A DNA stretch of 8,580 nt from Verrucomicrobiota bacterium (GCA_023443985.1 JAEZSJ010000201.1:1-8580); one strand, 5' to 3'; shown: positions 1 through 6,384, counted from the stretch's first letter. The notes: a model not told the origin generated them from the sequence alone. Numbers and translations are program-made.

Positions 1-203
1 ACCGCATGGAGGTGAAGGTCGAGGTGACCGGCGAGATGCTCAGCGACAAGGTCGGCGCGATGGACGAGCTCACGAAGCGCTTCGGCCGCGGCATCGAGCA
101 GATCACCGGTCTCCACGCCGAGGTGACGCTCGTGCAACCCGGCTCGCTTCCCCGCAGCGAAGGCAAGGCCAGGCGCCTCTTCGACAAGAGAAACGAGAGC
201 TAG
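1..203 (+). CDS. paaK: phenylacetate-CoA ligase, C-terminal end (5' truncated by window)
   Basis: This is the last ~67 codons of a gene whose 5' part lies outside the window; the frame is open from base 3 to a TAG at 201-203. The peptide carries the end signature of the PaaK-type AMP-binding C-terminal domain: a VEVTGEM strand, an amphipathic helix, then QPGSLPRSEGKA. The Lys of SEGKA matches the C-terminal-domain lysine conserved for adenylation in this superfamily. Known role of the family: cytosolic ATP-dependent activation of phenylacetate or related aryl acids to CoA thioesters through an acyl-adenylate. The next gene on the same strand encodes a tandem ACT protein, a neighbour I recall for PaaK homologues in several phyla, often near indolepyruvate:ferredoxin oxidoreductase genes. 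The true substrate cannot be told from this fragment. The stop codon lies within a repeat that continues downstream. Confidence 0.85.
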   Translation, partial: RMEVKVEVTGEMLSDKVGAMDELTKRFGRGIEQITGLHAEVTLVQPGSLPRSEGKARRLFDKRNES

Positions 204-275
204 AATAGAGAACCTGGAATCTGGAAGTTGGGACCCGGAATAGCTGAAGCCCTGCCTCCTTCCAGATTCTAGCTC
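197..275. repeat. degenerate heptamer repeats with an inverted copy, able to form alternative stems
   Basis: From 214 the sequence reads as consecutive 7-base units: CTGGAAT, CTGGAAG, TTGGGAC, CCGGAAT. An inverted copy follows at 259-275. Bases 214-227 pair with 259-272 at 13 of 14 positions. Bases 197-206 pair with 266-275 at 10 of 10. The two stems share the same right arm, so they are mutually exclusive. The left arm includes the stop codon of the upstream gene. A run of seven T lies at 292-298, 17 bases beyond the inverted copy, which is too far for a classic intrinsic terminator. The block is visibly richer in A/T than the flanking genes. It could be a dispersed REP/STRR-like element or a leader structure in front of the ACT gene. 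I cannot tell which without other copies. Confidence 0.6.
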
Positions 276-308
276 CTCGCTCCTAAGTTCCTTTTTTTCC
301 TACCCCCG

Positions 309-740
309 ATGAAAATCACCCAGCTCTCCGTCTTCCTCGAGAACCGCCCCGGCCGTCTCTCGGCGCTCTGCCGCACGCTCGCCGACGCCGGCGTGAACCT
401 CAGCACGCTCATGCTCTCCGACAACGGCGAGTTCGGCCTGCTGCGCCTGCTCACCCCCCATGTGGACAAGGCCAAGGCCACGATCGCCGCCGCCGGCTAC
501 GCCGCCACGACCACCGAGGTCGTGGCGCTCCAGGTGCCGGACCGGCCCGGTGGCCTGGCCGGTGTGCTGGTGTTGCTCGAGAAGGCCGGCGTCTCCGTGG
601 AGTACATGTACGCGTTCGCCGAGCGGCCCGGCTCGGATGCCGTGATGGTCTTCCGCTTCGACCACACCGACCAGGCCCTCGCCGCGCTCAGCGCCGCCGG
701 CATCCCGGTGTTCCAGTCGGTGGACCTGTTCAAGAACTGA
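309..740 (+). CDS. tandem ACT-domain amino-acid-binding protein
   Basis: A 143-residue cytosolic protein made of two ACT domains and nothing else. Domain one (about 1-67) starts with ITQLSVFLENRPGRL. Domain two (about 70-143) starts with VVALQVPDRPGGL. In each, the RPG turn between the first strand and first helix is the typical ligand-contact loop of ACT domains, and the predicted order fits beta-alpha-beta-beta-alpha-beta. Stand-alone tandem ACT proteins of this length are found beside phenylacetate-CoA ligase genes, as here. The inferred job is sensing an aromatic amino acid or related ligand and modulating the neighbouring enzyme; this is not demonstrated. The ATG at 309 is chosen because the first beta strand begins right after it. 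The 20 bases upstream are 18/20 pyrimidine with no Shine-Dalgarno sequence. It is probably cotranscribed with the ligase gene. Confidence 0.88.
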   Translation: MKITQLSVFLENRPGRLSALCRTLADAGVNLSTLMLSDNGEFGLLRLLTPHVDKAKATIAAAGYAATTTEVVALQVPDRPGGLAGVLVLLEKAGVSVEYMYAFAERPGSDAVMVFRFDHTDQALAALSAAGIPVFQSVDLFKN

Positions 741-749
741 CGGTTCGCC

Positions 750-770
750 CTGGCGGTTTGGCCCCGCCGG
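750..770 (+). terminator. GC-rich stem-loop just after the ACT gene
   Basis: Bases 750-756 pair with 764-770 (seven pairs, one a G-T wobble) around the seven-base loop 757-763, nine bases after the ACT stop codon. The position suits a transcription end, but no T-run follows, so an intrinsic terminator is unproven. It may simply protect the 3' end or work with Rho. Confidence 0.35.
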
Positions 771-853
771 CGTGCTCGCGTGCCCCGCCCGTGCGCGTGA
801 TGACACACCGGTTACCGCGATCGCGCCGGGTGCACTGTCCGGCTGCGGCAGGG

Positions 854-928
854 GTCCACCATGTTGGGTGGACGGCGTGGGGAGACGGCTCGGCTCTCGC
901 CCGGACCCGGATCGGTCCTGCGGGACCG
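854..928. other. two stem-loops in the convergent intergenic region
   Basis: The 208 bases between the ACT gene and the convergent rsmI gene hold no credible gene. They contain two perfect hairpins: 854-860 with 867-873 (seven pairs, six-base loop) and 913-918 with 923-928 (six pairs, tetraloop TGCG). Neither is flanked by a T-run on either strand. They may act as a barrier between two convergent transcripts; that role is inferred only from location. Confidence 0.4.
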
Positions 929-948
929 CGGCCGGATCTGGCCGGCTC

Positions 949-1665
949 CTACAGCTCGAAATCCGCCGGGGCGACGAGCACCACGTATTCGCCCTTTTTG
1001 CTCAGGGGGGCGAAACGTTGCCGCACCTCGGCGGCGGGACCGACGAGGAACGTCTCGTGGAGCTTCGTCACCTCCTTGGCGAGACAGACCACGCGTTTCT
1101 CGCCGAGCACCTCCACGATCTCGTCGACGAACGCCTCGATGCGGTGCGTGCTCTCGTAGAGGCAGAGCGTGTGCGCTGCCTCGCGATGTTTCTCCAGAAA
1201 GGTGCGCCGCGCTGCGGTCTTCGGGGGGAGGAAGCCGGCGAAGAGGAACGCGTTGGTCGGCAACCCGCTCGCGCTGAGCACGGCGACGGCGGCGCAGGCG
1301 CCGGGCACGGGCACGACCGGGAGGCCGCGGCGCCGGCAGGCACGCACGAGGCGGAAACCCGGATCGCTCAGGCCGGGGGTGCCGGCGTCACTCACGACCG
1401 CCACGGATTCGCCCGCGAGCAGGCGGGAGACGAGCTGCTCCGCTGCCGCGGTTTCGTTGTGCTCGTGGTAGGCGACGAGCGGGCGGTGGAGGCCGAGGCG
1501 CTGGAGCATGGCGCCGGTGGTGCGTGTATCCTCGCTGGCGATCACCGAGGCGGTGCCGAGGATGCCGCGGGCGCGCTCCGAGAGGTCTGCGAGATTACCG
1601 ATCGGAGTGGCGACGATGTAGCAATGCCCCGGCTGGGCGGTGAGGGAGGGATTGGCGTCGCTCAT
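949..1665 (-). CDS. rsmI: 16S rRNA (cytidine1402-2'-O)-methyltransferase RsmI
   Basis: A 238-residue member of the tetrapyrrole-methylase (SAM methyltransferase) fold family. RsmI methylates the ribose 2'-OH of C1402 in the 16S rRNA decoding centre. The family motifs appear in order: YIVATPIGNLADLS (16-29), SEDTRTTGAML (44-54), YHEHNE (66-71), VVSDAGTPGLSDPG (90-103) and VPVPGACAA (from 119), then GLPTNAFLFAGFLPPK. The ATG at 1665 (on the complement) is chosen over an in-frame upstream start at 1734. The 23 extra residues have no family similarity and would run through the terminator that lies between this gene and the lipoprotein gene. The protein is shorter than the 286-residue E. coli enzyme and ends at about the catalytic fold (EYVVLVAPADFEL), so the small C-terminal extension of the E. 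coli type is absent. It is convergent with the ACT gene and probably transcribed alone. Confidence 0.93.
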   Translation of the reverse strand: MSDANPSLTAQPGHCYIVATPIGNLADLSERARGILGTASVIASEDTRTTGAMLQRLGLHRPLVAYHEHNETAAAEQLVSRLLAGESVAVVSDAGTPGLSDPGFRLVRACRRRGLPVVPVPGACAAVAVLSASGLPTNAFLFAGFLPPKTAARRTFLEKHREAAHTLCLYESTHRIEAFVDEIVEVLGEKRVVCLAKEVTKLHETFLVGPAAEVRQRFAPLSKKGEYVVLVAPADFEL

Positions 1666-1728
1666 GCGGCGGAGGGTATCGGACGGGCGCGAGGAAACGG
1701 CAAGCGCCGGCCGGGGCGCGGGATCCGG

Positions 1729-1760
1729 ACACAAAGAGGCCCGGACGCCATGGCCCGGGC
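1729..1760 (-). terminator. intrinsic terminator after the small lipoprotein gene
   Basis: On the minus strand, GCCCGGGC (1760-1753) pairs with GTCCGGGC (1746-1739), giving eight pairs including one G-U around a six-base loop. The T-rich CTCTTTGTGT follows directly (1738-1729). This is the classic stem plus U-tract form. It lies 22 bases past the lipoprotein stop codon and upstream of rsmI, so rsmI probably needs its own promoter. Confidence 0.62.
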
Positions 1761-1782
1761 TGGAGAGCGGCGACGCTGTCGT

Positions 1783-1944
1783 TCAGCGCCCCATCGACCC
1801 GCCCATGCCGGGCACGTTGCCTTCCCAGTCCTGCGGGCGGCTCCACGGAATGGAGTCCTGTTCTTCTTTGGTGGCGCAGCCGTTGACGAGCAACGCGGTG
1901 AGGCCGAGCAGAGCAGCAAGGAGAAGACGTTTGAGCACGGGCAT
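1783..1944 (-). CDS. small lipoprotein, 53 residues
   Basis: A very short protein with a complete lipoprotein signal. It has MPVLKR, then a hydrophobic stretch LLLAALLGLTALLVNG (7-22), then Cys23 as the expected lipidation site after a VNG lipobox (Asn at -2 is tolerable but not ideal). The mature part is only 31 residues: CATKEEQDSIPWSRP followed by QDWEGNVPGMGGSMGR, with two Trp and a Gly/Met-rich tail. Asp at +2 is absent (Ala24), so the Lol sorting rule known from Proteobacteria would favour the outer membrane. The ATG at 1944 gives the correct KR-hydrophobic start; an in-frame ATG at 1989 would add 15 residues ahead of the signal. The tail resembles small conserved lipoproteins I recall from Opitutaceae, but I cannot name a function. 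A terminator follows at 1729-1760, so it looks monocistronic. Confidence 0.72.
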   Translation of the reverse strand: MPVLKRLLLAALLGLTALLVNGCATKEEQDSIPWSRPQDWEGNVPGMGGSMGR

Positions 1945-2019
1945 AGTTGGAAACGGGGGGACGATTGCAGCGGCGCGGTCGCTTGGCAAGGGACAAGCCG
2001 CGAGCGCCGCGGCGGGGAG

Positions 2020-2047
2020 TTGAGACCCCGGCGCGGTCGAATAGTTT
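2020..2047 (+). promoter_or_regulatory. candidate sigma-70-type promoter for tRNA-Gln
   Basis: TTGAGA (2020-2025) and TAGTTT (2042-2047) are separated by 16 bases. They lie about 70 bases before the tRNA on the same strand. Each box has mismatches to consensus and the surrounding region is very GC-rich, so this is a best guess within the 176-base gap between the lipoprotein and tRNA genes. Confidence 0.25.
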
Positions 2048-2120
2048 CACGGGCGCGGCGCCATGCCTCCGCCCTTGACGGCTCCGCGGCGGCCCGGCAC
2101 GTTGCGCGGCTCGTTTCCAC

Positions 2121-2194
2121 TGCCCGGTGGTGTAATGGTAGCACAGGCGACTTTGACTCGCCTAGTTCTGGTTCGAACCCAGGCCGGGCAGCCA
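2121..2194 (+). tRNA. tRNA-Gln (anticodon TTG), CCA encoded
   Basis: The full cloverleaf can be folded. The acceptor stem is TGCCCGG with CCGGGCA (seven pairs). The D arm is GTGT with GCAC around a loop containing GG. The anticodon stem is GGCGA with TCGCC and the loop CTTTGAC places TTG at 2153-2155, reading CAA (and CAG by wobble). The T arm is TCTGG-TTCGAAC-CCAGG with one T-G pair, then discriminator G2191 and an encoded CCA at 2192-2194. The first pair of the acceptor is T1-A72, the weak pair known to identify tRNA-Gln to the GatCAB amidotransferase, whose genes lie about 4 kb downstream. The 3' half (2162-2194) is antisense to the end of the acyltransferase gene. Confidence 0.97.
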
Positions 2195-3469
2195 ACGCGA
2201 GCGACGGTCTGCAGCGGCGGTCCGGCAAACGCCGTGCGGCGGCCGCGACGGCGCACTCAGGCGAGTGCCCAGGGGCGGGTGAGCGCCGGCGGCCGCCGGT
2301 GGCGCCGGACTCCTCCCGGTCGGGCCGATTCGTGGTCGGCGCGACAGCCGCATCCCGAGCTGGTGAAACGGCCTTTCGACCATGCGATAGGTGCCCCACG
2401 AGAGCAACAGGAGCGGCGCGAGCGCGAGCCCGGCGCCGACTGTCATCTGGTTGTACGGGAAGCCGACGCGCAGCGCCGGCTTCAGCAGCGGCAGCAGCGT
2501 CTCGATCAGCGGGCCGTGCCAGAGGTACAACGAGTACGACAGCACGCCGATCCAGGCGATGCCGCGTTCGAGCGGAGCGGGGGAGCGCCGGTCGCGGTAG
2601 AGCTCAAGCAGCCAGCCGAAGATGAACGCCCAGATCTCCCAGAGGATCGTCTGCAGCGGGCCGAACTGGGACGCGAACACCCCGAACGCGGTGAGCAAGG
2701 CGAGGCCGAGTCGCGAACGGGGGAACACGCGCGCCCCGCCGGCATGGCGCTCACAGAGCAACACGCCGAGGTACCAGACGAGCATGTATTTGCTGCGGAA
2801 GACCGCGCTCTTGAGCGGGTACAGATCGGGGCCGAGTTGGGCGGCGAACTGGCTGTAGAGCAGCGAGCCGAGCACGATGACGCCGAACGCCCGGGACAGG
2901 CCGTCGCGCCGGCGCAGCCACACAAAGACGGGGTAGAAACAGTAGAGCTGCCACTCGTAGGCGAGGCTCCAGAACGCGCCGTTGATCCCGCCGAAGGTCG
3001 CCGGGTGCGTGTTGTGCACCATGAACAGGTGGCTGAGGAGCTGCGGCCAGAGATTGTCGCGGGTGAGGGCCGTCGGCGCGTGGAGGAGGGCGAAGTAGAC
3101 CACCGCGAGCAGGTACACCGGGAAGATCCGGAAGAAACGGCGCACGAAAAAGTAGCGCAGGAACTCGCCGGCGGGCGCCCCAGGGTGCTTCGACTCGAAC
3201 GCCAGCAGCGAACCGTGGATACAATAGCCGGAGAGCACGAAGAAGAGCGTCACACCGAGCCCGCCGAGGCAGTACGGATAGAAGACGCGGCTCGAGAAGG
3301 TCGCCGCGACCGAGAAATCCGGAAAGTAGCCGGCGAGCGGCAGGTGGTTCCAACCGAACGTGGCGCCGTGCAGGTGCACGAAGAACACCATCAGGATCGC
3401 CACCCCGCGGAGCACATCGAGGTGGACGAGGTGAGCGGAGGCCGGCCGGCTGGCGGAGGGAGGCTTCAC
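2162..3469 (-). CDS. acyltransferase-3 family membrane protein (OafA/YrhL-like O-acyltransferase)
   Basis: A 435-residue multi-pass inner-membrane protein. The family moves acyl, often acetyl, groups onto surface sugars such as LPS, exopolysaccharide or peptidoglycan. Visible hallmarks are LDVLRGVAILMVFFVHLH (17-34), with the Arg21-x10-His32 pair required in this family; LFFVLSGYCIHGS; FFVRRFFRIFPVYLL; and FWSLAYEWQLYCFYPVFVWLRRR. About ten hydrophobic helices follow, ending at TYRMVERPF near residue 368. The start is a GTG at 3469, which puts the first helix in the expected place; no Shine-Dalgarno sequence is visible. The last ~58 residues are Pro/Arg/Ala-rich with no family similarity. The final ten codons and TAG stop are read from the antisense strand of tRNA-Gln, so the tail may be a run-on after loss of the native stop or a frameshift. 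The acceptor glycan is unknown and no polysaccharide cluster is seen. Confidence 0.88.
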   Translation of the reverse strand: MKPPSASRPASAHLVHLDVLRGVAILMVFFVHLHGATFGWNHLPLAGYFPDFSVAATFSSRVFYPYCLGGLGVTLFFVLSGYCIHGSLLAFESKHPGAPAGEFLRYFFVRRFFRIFPVYLLAVVYFALLHAPTALTRDNLWPQLLSHLFMVHNTHPATFGGINGAFWSLAYEWQLYCFYPVFVWLRRRDGLSRAFGVIVLGSLLYSQFAAQLGPDLYPLKSAVFRSKYMLVWYLGVLLCERHAGGARVFPRSRLGLALLTAFGVFASQFGPLQTILWEIWAFIFGWLLELYRDRRSPAPLERGIAWIGVLSYSLYLWHGPLIETLLPLLKPALRVGFPYNQMTVGAGLALAPLLLLSWGTYRMVERPFHQLGMRLSRRPRIGPTGRSPAPPAAAGAHPPLGTRLSAPSRPPHGVCRTAAADRRSRWLPGLGSNQN

Positions 3470-3560
3470 GGCAGGGAGCGCGGCGGAGGGTGCACGCGAG
3501 GCGCAACTTGTGCCGGAACGCCGTTTTGGCCAGCGGGTCCTGTAGTCGGGTCGCGGGTGC

Positions 3561-3609
3561 GCCCCGCGGCCCGCCGCCGGGAGGGTGGGACGGGCGGGGC
3601 CCGCCGCCG
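3561..3609. repeat. GC-rich 12-base direct repeat overlapping a 7-bp inverted repeat
   Basis: GGCCCGCCGCCG occurs at 3568-3579 and again at 3598-3609, 30 bases apart. GCCCCGC (3561-3567) also pairs perfectly with GCGGGGC (3594-3600) around a 26-base loop. The block fills part of the 141 bases between the downstream receiver gene and the acyltransferase gene. No T-run follows on either strand. It may be chance in very GC-rich DNA or a folded intercistronic spacer. Confidence 0.4.
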
Positions 3610-3610
3610 T

Positions 3611-4873
3611 TCACAACGGCCGGGAGTGGCCGTTGGTCCGGAAGAAACGCTGCGCGATGGGCGAGAGCTCGTACACCAGGGCGTCCTGCTCCTGGGGCAG
3701 ACGATCGGCGCAGTTGGCGATCTGTTTGACCAGGTGCTCGGTGAGCGCGGCGCCGCGCTCGCCGACCGGGGCGTTCGCGCCGGCGTTGGTGGGCGGGTAG
3801 GCCGCCGCCAGCACTTCATGGACACGCAGATCCCAGGGCGACCGCGGGCGGGGGGCGCACGGGTAGCAGATCACGGCCAAATCGAGCGAGACGCCGTCAA
3901 GATCGAAGCGATACGTCTCGCTCTCGGCCGGGATGCGCAGCGCGGGCTCCCAGAGGTCGCGCTGCTGTGCGCGGGAGAGCAGCGGCGCGAGCAGGCCGCA
4001 GCCCTTGGCGCCGAGCGCCGACTTGAGCGTGGCGGCGATCACGGTCTGGGTCTCGGCGAGGAAGCTGCAGATCTCGGCGCTCGTCTGCGCCTTGCGGCGG
4101 AGGGCGCGTTCGTGGACGAGCGCGGCCGCGGCCGGCTCCATCTCGATCACGAGGTCGATCCAGCGATCGTGCTCGAGGTCGAGGAAACCGGCCCACGCGA
4201 TGAACGAGGCGACGCCGGTGGCGCGTTCGCCGGGCGCGGACACCGCGGAGTGGGCGGAGAGCCCGAGCTCGGTGAAGGCGCGCGGCACCAAGTCCTGGAT
4301 CTCGCCGGCGGCGAACCAAATCGGGGGAGGCGCGGTGGGGGCGAGCGGAGGCGTGGCGCGTTCGGCCTCGGCGATCGGATCCTCGACGGTCTCGAGGGTG
4401 TCGAGCGGCGGCTGGAGTTGTTGCGCGACGATCTCGCCGAGCAGGCTGTAGCGGCGGCCGAGCGAGTCGTACTGCTCCAGCTGCTTCTGCAGCGCGAGCT
4501 GGTAGCCGACGATGCGCTCGGCGACGCGGAGCCGGGCCAGGAGCTCGTCGGGGTCGAAGGGTTTGCTGATGAAGTCGTCGGCGCCGGCGTCGAGTCCCGC
4601 GGTGATCTCACCGCTGAGGAACTTCGAGCTCACGATGATCACGTAGGGTTGGATGAGGGGGCTGGTGGCGCGGAGCTGGCGGCAGACCTCGGGGCCGTCG
4701 AGCTCGGGCATGACCCAGTCGATGAGGGCGATCAGAGGCCCGTCGGCCTCGAGCAGCGCGGCCAGTGCGGCCCGGCCGTCGGCGACGACGACCGTCTCGT
4801 GATGAGCGCCGGCCAACACCCGGACAAGGACTTCGCGGGAGACGCGATCATCTTCGGCGATTAGGACCTTCAT
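3611..4873 (-). CDS. response regulator: receiver domain plus uncharacterised C-terminal domain (downstream paralogue)
   Basis: A 420-residue cytosolic protein. Residues 1-120 are a CheY-like receiver with acidic pocket E7/D8/D9, phospho-acceptor Asp52 (ALIDWVMPELDG), Ser82 in place of the usual Thr/Ser, and Lys104-Pro105 in the SKPF motif, so phosphorylation by a histidine kinase is expected. Residues 111-150 continue as a helix, probably a coiled coil (LLARLRVAERIVGY to LLGEIVA), followed by a Pro/Ala/Glu linker to about 185. Residues 186-420 have no DNA-binding, GGDEF, EAL or HD signature. They carry WA, RWIDL (237-241), PAAAALV, FLAE (271-274), LLSR, LAAAYPP (355-361) and a closing VYELSPIAQRFF motif, all shared with the next gene upstream. 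The ATG at 4873 starts directly at strand 1 of the receiver; a longer in-frame start at 4945 would add a non-conserved leader. No kinase gene is in view. Confidence 0.87.
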   Translation of the reverse strand: MKVLIAEDDRVSREVLVRVLAGAHHETVVVADGRAALAALLEADGPLIALIDWVMPELDGPEVCRQLRATSPLIQPYVIIVSSKFLSGEITAGLDAGADDFISKPFDPDELLARLRVAERIVGYQLALQKQLEQYDSLGRRYSLLGEIVAQQLQPPLDTLETVEDPIAEAERATPPLAPTAPPPIWFAAGEIQDLVPRAFTELGLSAHSAVSAPGERATGVASFIAWAGFLDLEHDRWIDLVIEMEPAAAALVHERALRRKAQTSAEICSFLAETQTVIAATLKSALGAKGCGLLAPLLSRAQQRDLWEPALRIPAESETYRFDLDGVSLDLAVICYPCAPRPRSPWDLRVHEVLAAAYPPTNAGANAPVGERGAALTEHLVKQIANCADRLPQEQDALVYELSPIAQRFFRTNGHSRPL

Positions 4874-5009
4874 GGTGCGAGGCGGTGCTTGGTCAGGTGT
4901 GATTCCCCTATCGGTCGCCGCGGGCGAAACTGTTGGGGGAAACACCCGCCAGCGCAGGTTCCGCGCGGCAGGAGGGCCGGGGCGGCGGGGGCCGAGTCGC
5001 GGGCCTACC

Positions 5010-6224
5010 TCAGCGCTCGCCTTCGCGGTTGAAGAACAACGCCAGGGGCGTCGGGGGATAGACCGGGATCGGGTGTTGTTCGGAGGTGGCCTCGGCGAAG
5101 GCGGCGAGCTTCTCGATGAAGCGCTCGTTGAGGATGGCGCCGCGGTTGAGCAGCGCCACTTCGTTCACGGCCGGAGGGGGATAGGCGGCGGCGAGCACAT
5201 CGAGGCTCCGGAGGAGGTTCGAGCTCTTGCGGCGCAACGTCGCCGGCTGGTCCACCGCGGTGACCTGGAGCAGGTCGCCCCCGACCTCGAGGTGCACCGT
5301 GAGGGCGTCCTCGGGCACGGGCAGGCGCAGCCGCGGGCGTTCGACGTAGAGGCCGCGGGAGAGGAAGGGCACGAGGGCCTCGCAGGTGCGCTGCCGCAGT
5401 TCGGAGCGGAGCGCGGAGCCGAGCACGGTGAGCGCCTCCGCGAGGAAGGCCTGCTTGGGCAGCTGGACGTTCGACCGGCGGTGCAGCGTCTTCGCCACGA
5501 AGTTTGCGATCACGGCGGGCGCCGCCTCGACCAGCAGGTCGATCCAGCGCAATTCGTCGACCGCGATCACGGCCACCCAGGCGGCGTAGGAGACACGCAG
5601 CGGCTGGAGCTCCGCGGGCGGCTCGACCCGATGCGCCACGCCCAGGCCAAGTTGTTCCAATGCGGTGCAGCCGAGCGCGGCGAGCAGCTCCAGCGTGATC
5701 ACGGGCGCCGGCTGGTCGGTCCCGGCGGCCGGCAGGGGGGCGGGGGGCTCGGGGGCGCCGTCGGAGCCGGGGGTGGCGAGCAGATCGCCGAGCAACTGAT
5801 GGCGTTGCTCGAGCACCTCGAGCTCCGCGATCTTGTGGCGGAGTTCGACCTCGTATTCGACCATGCGTTGCGCGACACGCAGGCGCGCGAGCAGTTCGCC
5901 GAGGTTGAACGGCTTCGAGAGAAAATCGTCCGCACCGGCGTCGAGGCCTGCCACGACCTCATTCTTGTCGGTCTTCGCGCTGAGCATGAGCACATAGGGA
6001 CGGAACTTCAGCTGCGCCACGCGCAACTTGGCGCAGACCTCGGGGCCGGACATGCCGGGCATCACCCAATCGAGGATCAGGATCGGCGGCGCGTCGTCGG
6101 CCATCATGGCGTCGATCGCCTGTTTGCCGTCCTCGGCTGTGGCGACCTGGTAATGGGCATCTTCGAGGAACGCGCGCAGGACTTTGCGCGCGATGCGATC
6201 ATCGTCGACGACCAGGATTTTCAT
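5010..6224 (-). CDS. response regulator: receiver domain plus uncharacterised C-terminal domain (upstream paralogue)
   Basis: A 404-residue paralogue of the next gene downstream on the same strand, 136 bases away. The receiver (1-120) has D7/D8/D9, phospho-acceptor Asp52 (LILDWVMPGMSG), Ser82 and Lys104 in SKPF, at exactly the same residue numbers as the other copy. The helix 111-150 (LLARLRVAQRMVEYEVEL to HQLLGDLLA) also aligns without gaps. A Pro/Gly/Ala linker spans about 151-175. The C-terminal region has the shared RWIDL (226-230), PAVIANFV, LHRRS, FLAE (260-263), FLSR, LAAAYPP (344-350), NRGAIL and VYPPTPLALFF motifs. Its strand-helix pattern loosely recalls the CheX/CheC phosphatase fold (FLAEALTV against the E-x-x-N helix), but the key Asn is absent, so that remains a guess. 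The ATG at 6224 is chosen because it begins the first receiver strand; the in-frame start at 6413 would overlap gatC. It is divergent from gatC. Confidence 0.87.
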   Translation of the reverse strand: MKILVVDDDRIARKVLRAFLEDAHYQVATAEDGKQAIDAMMADDAPPILILDWVMPGMSGPEVCAKLRVAQLKFRPYVLMLSAKTDKNEVVAGLDAGADDFLSKPFNLGELLARLRVAQRMVEYEVELRHKIAELEVLEQRHQLLGDLLATPGSDGAPEPPAPLPAAGTDQPAPVITLELLAALGCTALEQLGLGVAHRVEPPAELQPLRVSYAAWVAVIAVDELRWIDLLVEAAPAVIANFVAKTLHRRSNVQLPKQAFLAEALTVLGSALRSELRQRTCEALVPFLSRGLYVERPRLRLPVPEDALTVHLEVGGDLLQVTAVDQPATLRRKSSNLLRSLDVLAAAYPPPAVNEVALLNRGAILNERFIEKLAAFAEATSEQHPIPVYPPTPLALFFNREGER

Positions 6225-6333
6225 TGGGGCGGGGGAGGGATCGGGATGACCCGCAGTGGAGACATCGGCTCGTCGGCCGGCGGCTTTATTGAAAAGCATC
6301 TTCCGCAAGGATGGGCTCCGTGGGGAATCCGGG

Positions 6334-6363
6334 TTGAAAACAGCCGAGGTCGAACCGTAGCGT
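6334..6363 (+). promoter_or_regulatory. candidate promoter for the gatCAB operon
   Basis: TTGAAA (6334-6339) and TAGCGT (6358-6363) are spaced 18 bases apart, ending 21 bases before the gatC ATG. The -35 box is good and the -10 box poor. The 160-base divergent region 6225-6384 must also hold the promoter of the receiver gene pair, for which I see no convincing boxes. Confidence 0.3.
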
Positions 6364-6384
6364 GCTCGGGAACCGCCGCCGGCC

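Noticed and set aside
284..308. The T-run at 292-298 as an intrinsic terminator with the preceding stem
   Set aside because: The gap of 17 bases between the inverted copy and the T-run is too large for a classic terminator, and the ACT gene starts at once afterwards, probably in the same transcript.
2121..2200. tRNA 3' end as an integration site for a mobile element
   Set aside because: Downstream DNA holds no integrase, no repeated copy of the tRNA 3' end is visible, and the next gene is a membrane acyltransferase of ordinary composition.
772..2625. A 617-codon open frame on the + strand
   Set aside because: It runs antisense through rsmI, the lipoprotein gene and part of the acyltransferase gene, and across the tRNA. 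It has no recognisable domain and low-complexity composition.
2063..4864. A 933-codon open frame on the + strand
   Set aside because: It is antisense to the acyltransferase and a receiver gene and crosses the tRNA. Its protein is an Arg/Glu/Ala-rich string with no domain, while the opposite strand encodes clear families. It is a by-product of GC-rich codon usage.
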